Assembly: GCA_035708205.1 (NCBI GenBank)
Contig: DASSSY010000008.1
Location: 1-64,000, forward strand
DNA from: DASSSY01 sp035708205
GTDB lineage: Bacteria > Bacteroidota > Bacteroidia > Chitinophagales > Chitinophagaceae
DNA: 64,000 nucleotides
Direction: 5' to 3'
A program made the position numbers and the translations under genes. The notes below the pieces were generated by a model that saw only the letters and a program-made list of their open reading frames with translations, was not told the DNA's origin and searched no databases. Shown here piece after piece: positions 45,342 to 53,120 of the stretch. Every line of letters begins with the position of its first letter. The first letter of the stretch is position 1.

Positions 45342-46547
45342 TTAGTTCAATATTTCAGAAATAATCGCCTCGGCAATTTTTTGCTTGGATTGTAAAGGTA
45401 ATTCTATTTTTGTACCGTCGGCCTTTACAACGGTCACTTTATTGGTATCCGTACCGAAGCCGGCCCCCTTGTCGTTGAGTGAATTCAGGACAATGAAATC
45501 AGCGTTTTTGGCTTTACATTTTTTCAAGGCGTTTTCAAATTCGTTTTCAGTTTCCAGGGCAAAGCCCACCAAGGTTTGTTCCGGGGTTTTATGTTGTCCG
45601 AGATAAGCCAGGATGTCCGGGTTTTGCACTAGCTTGATGCTGAGCTCTTTTGTGGCGGCGCTTTTCTTTATCTTTTGTAAAGCGGCGTGCTCGGGGCGAT
45701 AATCCGCTACGGCCGCCGCCATGATGATCAGTGTCGCGGCTTTGCTATGGCTGGAGCAGGCTGCAAACATTTCCTGAGCCGAGACTACTGGGAAGAATTG
45801 AATGCCGGGATGTTGCGGGTCCGGAACGCCGGGGCCGGCTACCAGATCGACAATATAACCTTTGCCGGCCAGGGCCAAAGCTAAGGCCGTTCCCATTTTC
45901 CCTGTTGAATGGTTACCTAAAAAACGAACCGGATCAATGGCTTCATAAGTAGGGCCGGCAGATACCAAGGCCCTTCTCCCCGTGGTATTGTCCCAATGAA
46001 CTTTTTGAGCCGATTGTTGCCGGATAAAACTGATAATGTCTTCCGGTTCCGCCATTCTGCCGGCTCCCGTAAGGCCGCTGGCCAGCTCGCCAATGCCTAC
46101 CGGAATAATTGAATGGCCGTAGGACCGGAGCTTTTCAACATTTGACTTTGTGGCCGGGTGCTGCCACATATCTTCGTCCATTGCCGGTGCGATTACCACC
46201 GGGCAGACAGCGGAAAGGTAAACAGCCAGCAGCATATTGTCACAAAGCCCCCGGGCCATCCTGGCCAGTGTATTGGCGCTGCAGGGCGCAATGAGCATTA
46301 AATTGGCCGCCCGGCCCAGCAGCACATGGTTGTGCCATTGACCGCCCTCCTGAACATTGTCCAGAACGGGTTTTCCGGAAACGGTGGAAAGGCTGAGCGG
46401 CGTGACGAAATCCTTCGCTTTTTCAGTCATGATGACCTGCACGTCGGCGCCGGCCCTGACCAATAAACGCACTAATTGCGGCGTTTTATACGCCGCAATG
46501 CTCCCGGTTATCCCGACAATTATCTTCTTGCCCTGCAAAAAAGCCAT
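45342..46547 (-). CDS. coaBC: Bifunctional phosphopantothenoylcysteine decarboxylase/phosphopantothenate-cysteine ligase
   Basis: Catalyses two consecutive steps of coenzyme A synthesis in the cytoplasm. The 401-residue protein has the CoaC flavoprotein domain first (KIIVGITGSIAAYKTPQLVR, then LIAPCSANTLARMARGLCDN with PAMDEDMW), and the CoaB ligase from about 185 (GRRALVSAGPTYEAIDPVRF, NHSTGKMGTALA, AAAVADYRP, GFALETEN). All standard motifs are present and length is normal. It sits two bases after rpoZ in the envelope operon, an arrangement familiar in Bacteroidota. Confidence 0.97.
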   Translation of the reverse strand: MAFLQGKKIIVGITGSIAAYKTPQLVRLLVRAGADVQVIMTEKAKDFVTPLSLSTVSGKPVLDNVQEGGQWHNHVLLGRAANLMLIAPCSANTLARMARGLCDNMLLAVYLSAVCPVVIAPAMDEDMWQHPATKSNVEKLRSYGHSIIPVGIGELASGLTGAGRMAEPEDIISFIRQQSAQKVHWDNTTGRRALVSAGPTYEAIDPVRFLGNHSTGKMGTALALALAGKGYIVDLVAGPGVPDPQHPGIQFFPVVSAQEMFAACSSHSKAATLIIMAAAVADYRPEHAALQKIKKSAATKELSIKLVQNPDILAYLGQHKTPEQTLVGFALETENEFENALKKCKAKNADFIVLNSLNDKGAGFGTDTNKVTVVKADGTKIELPLQSKQKIAEAIISEILN

Positions 46548-46549
46548 AT

Positions 46550-46879
46550 TTAGATATCCGACTTCAGACGATAATAGATCTTATCGTTCGTAAATTCATT
46601 CAGCGCTTGTAATACCGGATTGGCCATACGTTCGTAGAATTTGGAAATTTCAATCTGTTCCTTGTTTTCGTGCACTTCTTCCAATGAATCCGTACTGCTG
46701 GCAAAGTCATCCAATTTGCGGTGCAGCTCTTCTTTAAGGCTGATATTGATTTGATTGGCCCTTTTGGCGATAACGGCAATGCTTTCATACAGGTTGCCGG
46801 TTTTGGCTTTGATGGCCACAACGTCACGAGTCTCAATTAACGGGTTTAGTGAAGACACTAATTTTTTAGGGTTGTTCAT
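46550..46879 (-). CDS. rpoZ: RNA polymerase omega subunit, Bacteroidota type
   Basis: A 109-residue protein. The segment ETRDVVAIKAKTGNLYESIA followed by VIAKRANQINISLKEELHRK matches the Bacteroidota omega (Rpb6-like) family, which helps assemble and stabilise RNA polymerase. It has an acidic stretch in the middle and NDKIYYRLKSDI at the end. The position between bamD (4-base gap) and coaBC (2-base gap) is the usual one in this phylum. Confidence 0.88.
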   Translation of the reverse strand: MNNPKKLVSSLNPLIETRDVVAIKAKTGNLYESIAVIAKRANQINISLKEELHRKLDDFASSTDSLEEVHENKEQIEISKFYERMANPVLQALNEFTNDKIYYRLKSDI

Positions 46880-46883
46880 GAGG

Positions 46884-47687
46884 CTATTTCTTTTTGTTTA
46901 ATTTATTAATGAGATCCTGAGCATCAGCCTTCAGGGCTAAGGCGTCATTCATATACTTTGACTGCGGATAATATTCCTTTAGTTCATTAAAAACATCAAG
47001 GGATTCCTGGTATCTTTCGGATTGTTTGGCGGTTATGCTGGCTTTGGCGTACTGATAGAACGATTTCTGCTTCATGAGCAGGTAGAAATCGCCCTGCTGT
47101 GAAGCGGGGAATTCCTGGATCAGCGACTGGTAGGCTACTGTGGCGGCTTTGTAGTCTTCCATGTCATAGTACAATTTGGCGGAATGAGCCGCTTTTTTTT
47201 CGATCTTTTCCCTGCAAATGTCAATATACTGATTGGCCTTCATCAGGTTGGACGAGTTGGGGTGGCTGTCAATGTAAGATTGGAGAACAGCCATCGCCTT
47301 TTTGGTTACCGTTTGATCCAGGCTATATCGCGGCGATTGTTTAAACATGCAGGTAGCGTACATGAATTCGCATTCATCGGCCCTGCTGCTATTGGGGAAC
47401 GCCTCAATAAAATTCTTGAACTGGTAAGAGGCGCTCAGGTAATCCTCCATATTGTAGAAGGTGTAGCAATAACGGTAGCATAGCTCTTCATAATTCTTCG
47501 TGCCGCGGAATACCGGCATAAGGCTCTGGTAAATTTCATTGGCTCTCATCCATTTGCCGGCGTCATAATATTCGTTAGCTTTGGTCAGCTTATAATTGAC
47601 ATCCTTGCTTTTAAGGATTTTCTCCTGGGAATTACAGGCGCCAAGCAGCAGCAGGAGGAAAGGTATAATGAGGGCTATTTTCCGCAT
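46884..47687 (-). CDS. bamD: Outer membrane protein assembly lipoprotein BamD
   Basis: The BamD lipoprotein partners BamA in inserting outer-membrane beta-barrels. The 267-residue protein has a signal with lipobox LLGAC (Cys18), then TPR-like repeats: ANEYYDAGKWMRANEIYQSL, YRYCYTFYNMEDYLSASYQF, YDMEDYKAATVAYQSLIQEF and SERYQESLDVFNELKEYYPQ. ATG at 47687 is chosen because the -7 box ends 8 bases upstream, so the longer frame to 47708 would start within the promoter. First gene of the six-gene envelope operon. Confidence 0.94.
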   Translation of the reverse strand: MRKIALIIPFLLLLLGACNSQEKILKSKDVNYKLTKANEYYDAGKWMRANEIYQSLMPVFRGTKNYEELCYRYCYTFYNMEDYLSASYQFKNFIEAFPNSSRADECEFMYATCMFKQSPRYSLDQTVTKKAMAVLQSYIDSHPNSSNLMKANQYIDICREKIEKKAAHSAKLYYDMEDYKAATVAYQSLIQEFPASQQGDFYLLMKQKSFYQYAKASITAKQSERYQESLDVFNELKEYYPQSKYMNDALALKADAQDLINKLNKKK

Positions 47688-47695
47688 AAAAAGTG

Positions 47696-47703
47696 CAAAA
47701 GTA
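47696..47703 (-). promoter_or_regulatory. Promoter -7 box of the bamD operon
   Basis: TACTTTTG on the minus strand fits TAnnTTTG. The end of the box is 8 bases from the ATG, so the leader is very short or absent. Confidence 0.55.
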
Positions 47704-47889
47704 ATCAATTTTATTTGAATTTGATATTAATATTCGATTCCAAGTTGGCTAAGAATATAATGATAATATAACGGATATGTCCAGGATATAGTATGCCGGG
47801 CTCTCCGGTGGCCTTATTTTTTTTCGGCCTGATAAAAAGTGTAGGAAATAAAGAGAAATTATTGCACCTTTGCGCTTTGAAAACACTTT

Positions 47890-47974
47890 GCGGCGGTGGC
47901 GAAACTGGTAGACGCGCTACTTTGAGGTGGTAGTGCCCGCTTAGGGCTTGGGAGTTCGAATCTCCTCTGCCGCA
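47890..47974 (+). tRNA. tRNA-Leu (anticodon GAG)
   Basis: An 85-base class II tRNA. The acceptor pairs GCGGCGG/CTGCCGC, the anticodon stem is CTACT/GGTAG with loop TTGAGGT (anticodon GAG), a long variable arm is present, and the T-arm has GGGAGTTCGAATCTCC. CCA is not encoded. Confidence 0.96.
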
Positions 47975-47992
47975 CTGATCGTTGATCCTCTG

Positions 47993-48024
47993 AAACGCTT
48001 TCCCTCGCGGAAGCGTTTTTTTTA
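47993..48024 (+). terminator. tRNA-Leu terminator
   Basis: The stem AAACGCTT/AAGCGTTT, extended by CC/GG, is followed by a run of eight T, 18 bases after the tRNA. Confidence 0.75.
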
Positions 48025-48385
48025 TGGAGGAAGAAGCGGTGGAACTTAATTTTATGGCGTAAAATGTTCTAATTTTTGTCTTCCTCATACCGCTTGCCAG
48101 TCTGGATGATTTCACGATGAGCCTGAATAACAGTTGTTATATGCAAAGGCCCAAAGCCCTTTAGCTTTTCGTCTTCCCTTGATCACCATAATTGAGCCTT
48201 CATGTGGAAAGCATTCCGGCTCCTGTCTCGCATCTTATACAATTCGTGTAAGAAAATTCCCTATAAACTTACTGCTTTATTGTTTTGTGTTGTTTAATAA
48301 AATGTTTTATAGTTATTTATAAATATCATTTGTTTTATGTAATGGTTGGCGTCACTTTTGGCCTACTGAATGAAAAACATTGATC
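48025..48385. other. Intergenic region, nothing recognised
   Basis: No convincing coding frame or RNA was seen between the tRNA-Leu terminator and the DUF4142 gene. Confidence 0.5.
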
Positions 48386-48907
48386 ATGAAAAATTATGCT
48401 AAACTTCCTTTTGCCATTTTCCTGGCGTTTTTTGCTACCGTTACCGTAGCCATCGCTCAAAGCAATAATCTAAAGGACGAAACATTTGTTAAAAAAGCAC
48501 AGTTAGGCGGAAATAAGGAGGTACGTTTAGGACAGTTAGCCTCGGAAAAGGCGGTGGCCCGGGAAGTAAAAGAATACGGGGAAATGATGATCAAGGATCA
48601 TCAGGAGGCCAATGCAGAATTAACCCGCATGGTGCAGCAAAGAAATTACCAGCCTGTGAATGATGCCGACAAAGATGCCGATAAGGCATTTGATAAGCTA
48701 TCCAGATATTCGGCTGATGATTTTGATGAGGCATATATGAAAGCGATGGTAAAAGATCATGAAAAAGTGGTGGCGCTCTTTGAAAAGGAAGCTGAAAACG
48801 GTAATGATCCGGAAATCCGTCAATGGGCGAAAGAGAAGCTTCCTGTTTTACAGCAGCATTTAAGTGATGCAAAAAATGTCCTGAGCGCCTTGAAATCAAA
48901 AAAATGA
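48386..48907 (+). CDS. DUF4142 domain protein
   Basis: A 173-residue secreted protein with signal peptide (MKNYAKLPFAIFLAFFATVTVAIAQ). The DUF4142 four-helix ferritin-like bundle is evident: DETFVKKAQLGGNKEVRLGQ, AREVKEYGEMMIKDHQEANA, DEAYMKAMVKDHEKVVALFE and WAKEKLPVLQQHLSDAK. The family is widespread in soil and plant-associated bacteria and sometimes stress-linked; the biochemical role is unknown. ATG at 48386 is chosen over TTG at 48380. It lies in a cluster with other possible stress genes (CinA-C, KGG repeats). Confidence 0.92.
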   Translation: MKNYAKLPFAIFLAFFATVTVAIAQSNNLKDETFVKKAQLGGNKEVRLGQLASEKAVAREVKEYGEMMIKDHQEANAELTRMVQQRNYQPVNDADKDADKAFDKLSRYSADDFDEAYMKAMVKDHEKVVALFEKEAENGNDPEIRQWAKEKLPVLQQHLSDAKNVLSALKSKK

Positions 48908-49200
48908 TCCGGACGGGTAGTAAGCCCTTAATTTCCTTTCCCAGAAATGGGAACAGGGGAAAAACGGCTGCCCGGCTGAGATAATAGCGATTGTGTGACG
49001 ATAGATGATGGGATACTAACATTTCCGGTGATACGCGAGTAGGAACGGTCACAGTTAGCATGTCCCGGGAATGCTCCTCTTCCCGGTGGGATTGACCCTA
49101 TGGGATAACATGAAAATTTATGTATATATGATACAAGCCCGTAAGCGTTGTATTCATTGTTGAAACAGGCATGCTTCGGTTATTTTACGAGGGCGGAGTT
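48908..49200. other. Intergenic region, nothing recognised
   Basis: No convincing gene. GTCCCGGGAATG...CCCGGTGGGA repeats around 49060-49090 are GC-rich but form no clear structure. Confidence 0.45.
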
Positions 49201-49226
49201 AAAGAGGGCTTTAAGCCCTCTTTTTC
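49201..49226 (+). terminator. Palindromic terminator
   Basis: An 11-bp perfect stem AAAGAGGGCTT/AAGCCCTCTTT followed by TTCC, about 290 bases after the DUF4142 gene. It implies a transcript, possibly a long 3' UTR or an unseen small RNA. Confidence 0.65.
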
Positions 49227-49302
49227 CTTAAACATCAGACCCCTGCCGGTTTAAGCAACATGCTAGAACGATTATGATAATTATTTAACGATAAACAAGA
49301 GT

Positions 49303-49779
49303 ATGGATATCCAAAAGACAATGCAGGAAATTGATAATTATTTTTTAAATGCAAGTGAAAGTATCGCCGTAGCAGAAAGTGTGACTTCAGGAAGCCTTCA
49401 GCTGAATTTTTCACAAATGGAAAACGCATCCCGTTTTTATTATGGTGGTATCACTACCTATAATTTAAAGCAGAAGATACGATTATTGAAGATCGATCCG
49501 GAAGAAGGGAAAAGGACGAACTGCGTATCAAAACATTTAACCGAAACAATGGCGCTGAATGTACAACAGCTTTTTCAATCAGATTGGGCCATGGCTATTA
49601 CAGGTTATGCGACTCCGGTTAAGGAGTCCGGTTTTACTTTGTATGCGTATTATGCCATTTGCCATAAGAAGGTGTTATTGCTTTCTGATAAGATAGACGG
49701 GGTAGCCGGTGATGATGCCAAAGCGGTACAGGATTTTTACAGCGGGCATTTACTGAAAGAATTGCTGAAGTTGTTATAA
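49303..49779 (+). CDS. CinA C-terminal domain protein
   Basis: A 158-residue stand-alone CinA-C (PncC-type nicotinamide-nucleotide amidohydrolase fold) protein. The motif SIAVAESVTSGSLQLNFSQ replaces the usual AESCTGG, so the family's Cys-Thr-Gly-Gly is here Val-Thr-Ser-Gly. FYYGGITTYNLKQKIRLL, MALNVQQLFQSDWAMAITGY and GFTLYAYY follow the family pattern. Because the active-site region differs, pyridine-nucleotide amidohydrolase activity should not be assumed. Similar short versions occur in Bacteroidota stress clusters, from memory. Confidence 0.82.
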   Translation: MDIQKTMQEIDNYFLNASESIAVAESVTSGSLQLNFSQMENASRFYYGGITTYNLKQKIRLLKIDPEEGKRTNCVSKHLTETMALNVQQLFQSDWAMAITGYATPVKESGFTLYAYYAICHKKVLLLSDKIDGVAGDDAKAVQDFYSGHLLKELLKLL

Positions 49780-49969
49780 GAAGAAATGAGTAAAAAAGAA
49801 TACGCTTGTATATTATTTTCCTCTTCAAAAACGGCCGTCTAAAAGTTAAGGGAAAAGCTTAAGTGATTTAAGGGGCTGATAATGTTCCGATTATTTCAGG
49901 ATTGATTTATAGGGTCCAATGTGGAATGGTATTTGGCACATTCAAAATGAACCATAAAATTTTTTAGTT

Positions 49970-50887
49970 ATGTCAACACAGAGAACAGGTTATGACAGAG
50001 ATAACCAGAATAGGAACAACGGCCGTAGCGGCAGATCTAATCGTTATGAAGATTATGATAACTATAGTAGCGGCAGCCGGCGGCGGGAAGATGATTACGA
50101 TGATAACGGCGGGGGGCGCGGCCGACAGGGCTTTGCTTCCATGGACCCGGGGAGGCAGAGAGCGATAGCTGCCAAGGGCGGAAGGCATTCTCATGATAAT
50201 GACTATGATGACGATGACCGTCGCGGCCGTCGTAGCCGTAGCCGGTATGATGAGGAGTATGATGATGACGATGATAACGGCGGGGGACGCGGCCGGCAGG
50301 GCTTTGCTTCCATGGACCCGGGAAGGCAGAGAGCGATAGCTGCCAAGGGCGGAAGGCATTCTCATGATAATGACTATGATGACGATGACCGTCGCAGCCG
50401 TAGCCGGTATGATGACGAGTATGATGACGATGATAACGGCGGGGGACGCGGCCGACAGGGCTTTGCTTCCATGGACCCGGGAAGGCAGAGGGCAATAGCT
50501 GCCAAAGGGGGCAGGCATTCTCATGATAACGATGATGACGATAACCGCCGCAGTGGCAGATATGAAGATGACGAGGATTATGATGAGGGTTATTATGATG
50601 AGTATGACGATGACAATTATGATGATTATGAAAATGAAGAAGAAGATGATGACCGTAGTTCCGGCAGAGGCCGCGGCAATCAGCCACGGAACCCCGACGG
50701 GACCTATGCTTCTACAAGCCGTTCCGGTACCCGCGGGCGATCACGTTCGGGCAGCAATAGCGGGACCAGCAATAGAGGCTTCGCTTCAATGAATAAATCG
50801 GAAGTACGCAGAATAGCGGCGATGGGTGGAAGAGCTTCCCATGGCGGCCATTCGGGATCACAGTCATCCCGGCGCAATAGCCGGTAA
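49970..50887 (+). CDS. KGG-repeat, Asp/Arg-rich stress-type protein
   Basis: A 305-residue, extremely hydrophilic protein. The motif GFASMDPGRQRAIAAKGG occurs three times almost unchanged (about 54-71, 111-128, 164-181), and a fourth, divergent copy, GFASMNKSEVRRIAAMGG, lies near 270-287. This is the KGG motif of small stress-induced proteins such as E. coli YciG, there usually in one or two copies. Between copies are Asp/Tyr-rich acidic runs and Arg/Ser-rich basic runs, predicted disordered. No signal peptide or membrane segment. A DNA- or RNA-interacting, condensate-like or desiccation-protective role is speculation. A perfect hairpin terminator follows. Confidence 0.85.
   Translation: MSTQRTGYDRDNQNRNNGRSGRSNRYEDYDNYSSGSRRREDDYDDNGGGRGRQGFASMDPGRQRAIAAKGGRHSHDNDYDDDDRRGRRSRSRYDEEYDDDDDNGGGRGRQGFASMDPGRQRAIAAKGGRHSHDNDYDDDDRRSRSRYDDEYDDDDNGGGRGRQGFASMDPGRQRAIAAKGGRHSHDNDDDDNRRSGRYEDDEDYDEGYYDEYDDDNYDDYENEEEDDDRSSGRGRGNQPRNPDGTYASTSRSGTRGRSRSGSNSGTSNRGFASMNKSEVRRIAAMGGRASHGGHSGSQSSRRNSR
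50102..50560 (+). repeat. In-gene tandem repeats of about 159-171 bases
   Basis: Three units begin with GATAACGGCGGGGG at 50102, 50273 and 50432 and encode the KGG motif plus its linker. They are nearly identical at DNA level, which makes unit gain or loss likely. Confidence 0.85.
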
Positions 50888-50922
50888 AACGGTACAATTG
50901 TGTTATTACAAGTACGGTTTGG

Positions 50923-50952
50923 GGGATGCTAATAAACATTAGCATCCCTTGT
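50923..50952 (+). terminator. Terminator of the KGG-repeat gene
   Basis: An 11-bp perfect stem GGGATGCTAAT/ATTAGCATCCC with loop AAAC, then TTGTT, 36 bases after the stop. Confidence 0.75.
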
Positions 50953-51202
50953 TATGTCAATTATTTTGGCATATCATTTAAGTTATTATTTGCAATAAGG
51001 CCCAAATTGTCGCTTTTTTTGCAACCAGGAGCTTTTTAAGATACTATATACCGGCACTATTAGAAAACTTATGCCTGGAAATGTGAGCATAATCGGTTCG
51101 ATATTCAACTAAAAACCGGTTTTCGGGAGTGGGATTTATCGAACCGCAAAAATCAATCAAGCTGCTGGATTTATCTATTTGATTAAAAGTAGGATATGAG
51201 AC
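50953..51202. other. Intergenic region, nothing recognised
   Basis: No gene is supported. A minus-strand open frame here runs through the tRNA-Val gene and is not credible. Confidence 0.45.
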
Positions 51203-51240
51203 AAAAAAAGGGACAAGTGCGAATTTTTCGCGCTTGTCCC
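51203..51240 (-). terminator. Terminator of the tRNA-Lys/tRNA-Val transcript
   Basis: On the minus strand, the stem GGGACAAGCGCGAA/TTCGCACTTGTCCC (one mismatch) is followed by seven T. Confidence 0.8.
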
Positions 51241-51243
51241 ATA

Positions 51244-51320
<77 letters not shown>

Positions 51321-51428
51321 ATGAGCGTGTATGTCAGATAAACAGCATAAAATGGAAAGGCCTTTACCGGCCCGCCAAAATACCGCATCAAAAAGTAAAA
51401 AGGGCGATCAGCGCTGACCGTCCTTTTG

Positions 51429-51501
51429 TGATCCCGCTGGGACTCGAACCCAGGGCCCATACATTAAAAGTGTATTGCTCTACCAACTGAGCTACGGAAT
51501 C
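51429..51501 (-). tRNA. tRNA-Lys (anticodon TTT)
   Basis: A 73-base minus-strand cloverleaf. The acceptor pairs GATTCCG/CGGGATC, the anticodon loop CTTTTAA gives anticodon TTT, and the T-arm has GGGTTCGAGTCCC. CCA is not encoded. An imperfect palindrome (51397-51427) follows it before tRNA-Val. It is a predicted substrate of the MnmH encoded at 8916. Confidence 0.95.
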
Positions 51502-51521
51502 CCCTCTTGTTTAATGGATTG

Positions 51522-51552
51522 CAAAGGTAAGAGGAGTTTTTTGATCAGCAAA
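51522..51552 (-). promoter_or_regulatory. Promoter of tRNA-Lys/tRNA-Val
   Basis: On the minus strand, TTTG (51552-51549), a 19-base spacer and TACCTTTG (51529-51522), 20 bases before the tRNA-Lys 5' end. Confidence 0.8.
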
Positions 51553-51589
51553 ATTTTTGCAAAAAAAAATTGGATTTTTTTTTCTTGCT

Positions 51590-51597
51590 TACATTTG
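51590..51597 (+). promoter_or_regulatory. Promoter -7 box of the MBL-fold gene
   Basis: TACATTTG fits TAnnTTTG, 30 bases before the ATG at 51628. A TTG at 51570-51572 is 17 bases upstream. Confidence 0.5.
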
Positions 51598-51627
51598 CTA
51601 TTCATAAGCTCATTAAAAGACTACTTT

Positions 51628-52272
51628 ATGCTGAAAGTTTTATCCTTTACTTTTAATCCTTTCCGGGAAAATACCTATCTCGTGGTCAACGAGGCTCATG
51701 AGACGATTGTTATCGATCCCGGAATGTATGATAAATCGGAATTGACGGAGTTTTACACTTATATCGAGCACCATCAGCTAAAGCCTGTAAAAATACTTAA
51801 TACTCACGCGCATATCGATCATATTTTAAGCGTGGAAGCCCTGAAGCAGAAGTACCAAATTCCCTTTGCCCTGCATGAGGGCGAATTGCCGGTATTGGCT
51901 AATGCGACATACGCTTCAATGATGTATGGCATTAAGCTGGCGGCTATTCCGAAAGTTGATTTTTATCTAAAGGAAGGTGAGAATATCTCTTTTGGCACTT
52001 CACAGTTAAAACTACTGCTTACCCCGGGACATTCTCCGGGCAGTATCTCTTTTTATGCGCCGAAAGAAGGTTTTGTCATATCGGGGGATGTGTTATTTCA
52101 AAATAGTATTGGTCGCACGGATTTGCCGGGGGGCAACTACGAACAGCTTATAGAAAGCATCCAAAGAAAGATGTTCAGCCTTCCCGATAAAACGACTGTT
52201 TACCCGGGACATGGCCCGATAACCCGGATAGATGTCGAGAAAGAATACGGCTTTCTTGCGAAATGCCTGTAA
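51628..52272 (+). CDS. MBL-fold metallo-hydrolase (glyoxalase II-like)
   Basis: A 214-residue cytoplasmic metallo-beta-lactamase-fold hydrolase. The metal-binding motif is THAHIDH, followed by TPGHSPGSIS, ISGDVLFQNSIGRTDLPGG and VYPGHGPIT, the YcbL/glyoxalase II-type pattern with bridging Asp and His ligands. Likely a thioester hydrolase; the exact substrate is undetermined. ATG at 51628 is chosen because MLKVLSFTFNPFRENTYLV is the family start and the upstream frame runs through tRNA-Lys. Divergent from the tRNA-Lys transcript. Confidence 0.93.
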   Translation: MLKVLSFTFNPFRENTYLVVNEAHETIVIDPGMYDKSELTEFYTYIEHHQLKPVKILNTHAHIDHILSVEALKQKYQIPFALHEGELPVLANATYASMMYGIKLAAIPKVDFYLKEGENISFGTSQLKLLLTPGHSPGSISFYAPKEGFVISGDVLFQNSIGRTDLPGGNYEQLIESIQRKMFSLPDKTTVYPGHGPITRIDVEKEYGFLAKCL

Positions 52273-52319
52273 TGGTCCCGGATGAAGCGGAAAAAGTTGG
52301 GACTTGGTAAAACCGTATA

Positions 52320-53120
52320 TTAAGAAAGAAACGGGGCGTCCCCTATTTTTTTAATTTCCAGGTATTGAGGATGTCTGATGCTTAAGGTTAGGGCGGTGCC
52401 TTTTCCGGGTGCCGAGAGCAGATCTATTGTACAGCCGTCAATGATCCTGCTTTGATTTCTGATGCTTTGCAAGCCCATGCCATCCCTGTTATGAGCGTCG
52501 ACCGGGTCAAATCCTTTTCCGTTGTCACGTATTGTCATCCGGAACTGGCTTTCCCTGTAATCAAGGATGATCTCCAGGTTTTGGGCGTAGGCGTGCTTCA
52601 GCACGTTCTGTATGGCTTCCTGGGCGATCCGTATTAAGATCAGCTCCGTTTCTCCCTTAAAGGACATGGGAATGCCTTCAACATCTAAATGGCAGTTTAT
52701 TTTTCTGGTATTGTTTAAACGCCGGCATTCTTTGTCAAGCGATTCCTGCAGCCCGTGTCTTTTAAGATGATCCGCGTTCAGGGAATGACTGATGGACCTT
52801 AAATCGCACATGGCTTCCTGCAGCATCTTTTCTGAATCCGCGATGTACTTCTCCTGGCCGGGTACGGCATACCGGCGGATCATGCTCATCGTGGTCAGCG
52901 CGAGCGATAATACCTGGTTCACATTATTGTGTATTTCAATTGAGATCGTGTTCATTGTTCTTTCCCTTTCCTCATTGATGGCTTTGAGCGTGTCATGCTC
53001 TTTTTTCGTTTTTTTGTTTTTCAAACGTATTAAGGTGGCAAACAGGAAAAAGATGAAGATGACCGTCAGCAAAGTAGCTGTTATGAAAACCGGAATTAAA
53101 GCTCTTTCGTTATTAAACAT
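52320..53120 (-). CDS. Sensor histidine kinase (NarX/HisKA_3 type)
   Basis: A 266-residue kinase with one membrane helix (about 8-30) and almost no extracytoplasmic domain, then a short coiled coil (about 33-58). The phospho-acceptor His64 lies in SIEIHNNVNQVLS, a HisKA_3-type box. ATP-binding boxes follow: N-box RIAQEAIQNVLKHA (Asn172), G1 DNGKGFD (199-205), G2 GMGL (214-217). With no sensor domain of its own, it probably senses through partners. It overlaps the upstream 7-TM gene by 8 bases, and its cognate regulator is at 54339-55007 in the same cassette. Confidence 0.92.
   Translation of the reverse strand: MFNNERALIPVFITATLLTVIFIFFLFATLIRLKNKKTKKEHDTLKAINEERERTMNTISIEIHNNVNQVLSLALTTMSMIRRYAVPGQEKYIADSEKMLQEAMCDLRSISHSLNADHLKRHGLQESLDKECRRLNNTRKINCHLDVEGIPMSFKGETELILIRIAQEAIQNVLKHAYAQNLEIILDYRESQFRMTIRDNGKGFDPVDAHNRDGMGLQSIRNQSRIIDGCTIDLLSAPGKGTALTLSIRHPQYLEIKKIGDAPFLS

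Noticed and set aside
47711..48115. Minus-strand frame of 134 codons
   Set aside because: It runs through the tRNA-Leu(GAG) gene and its terminator, and part of the peptide is the reverse translation of the tRNA.
49918..49945. Possible sigma-54 promoter upstream of the KGG gene (TGGCAC is present)
   Set aside because: The -12 GC is not at the required distance from the -24 GG.
50102..50560. Candidate CRISPR array because of regularly spaced repeats
   Set aside because: Repeats are about 160 bases, encode protein in frame and have no unique spacers.
50037..50687. Long minus-strand frame rich in His and Arg
   Set aside because: It is the shadow of the Asp-rich repeats of the KGG gene on the other strand.
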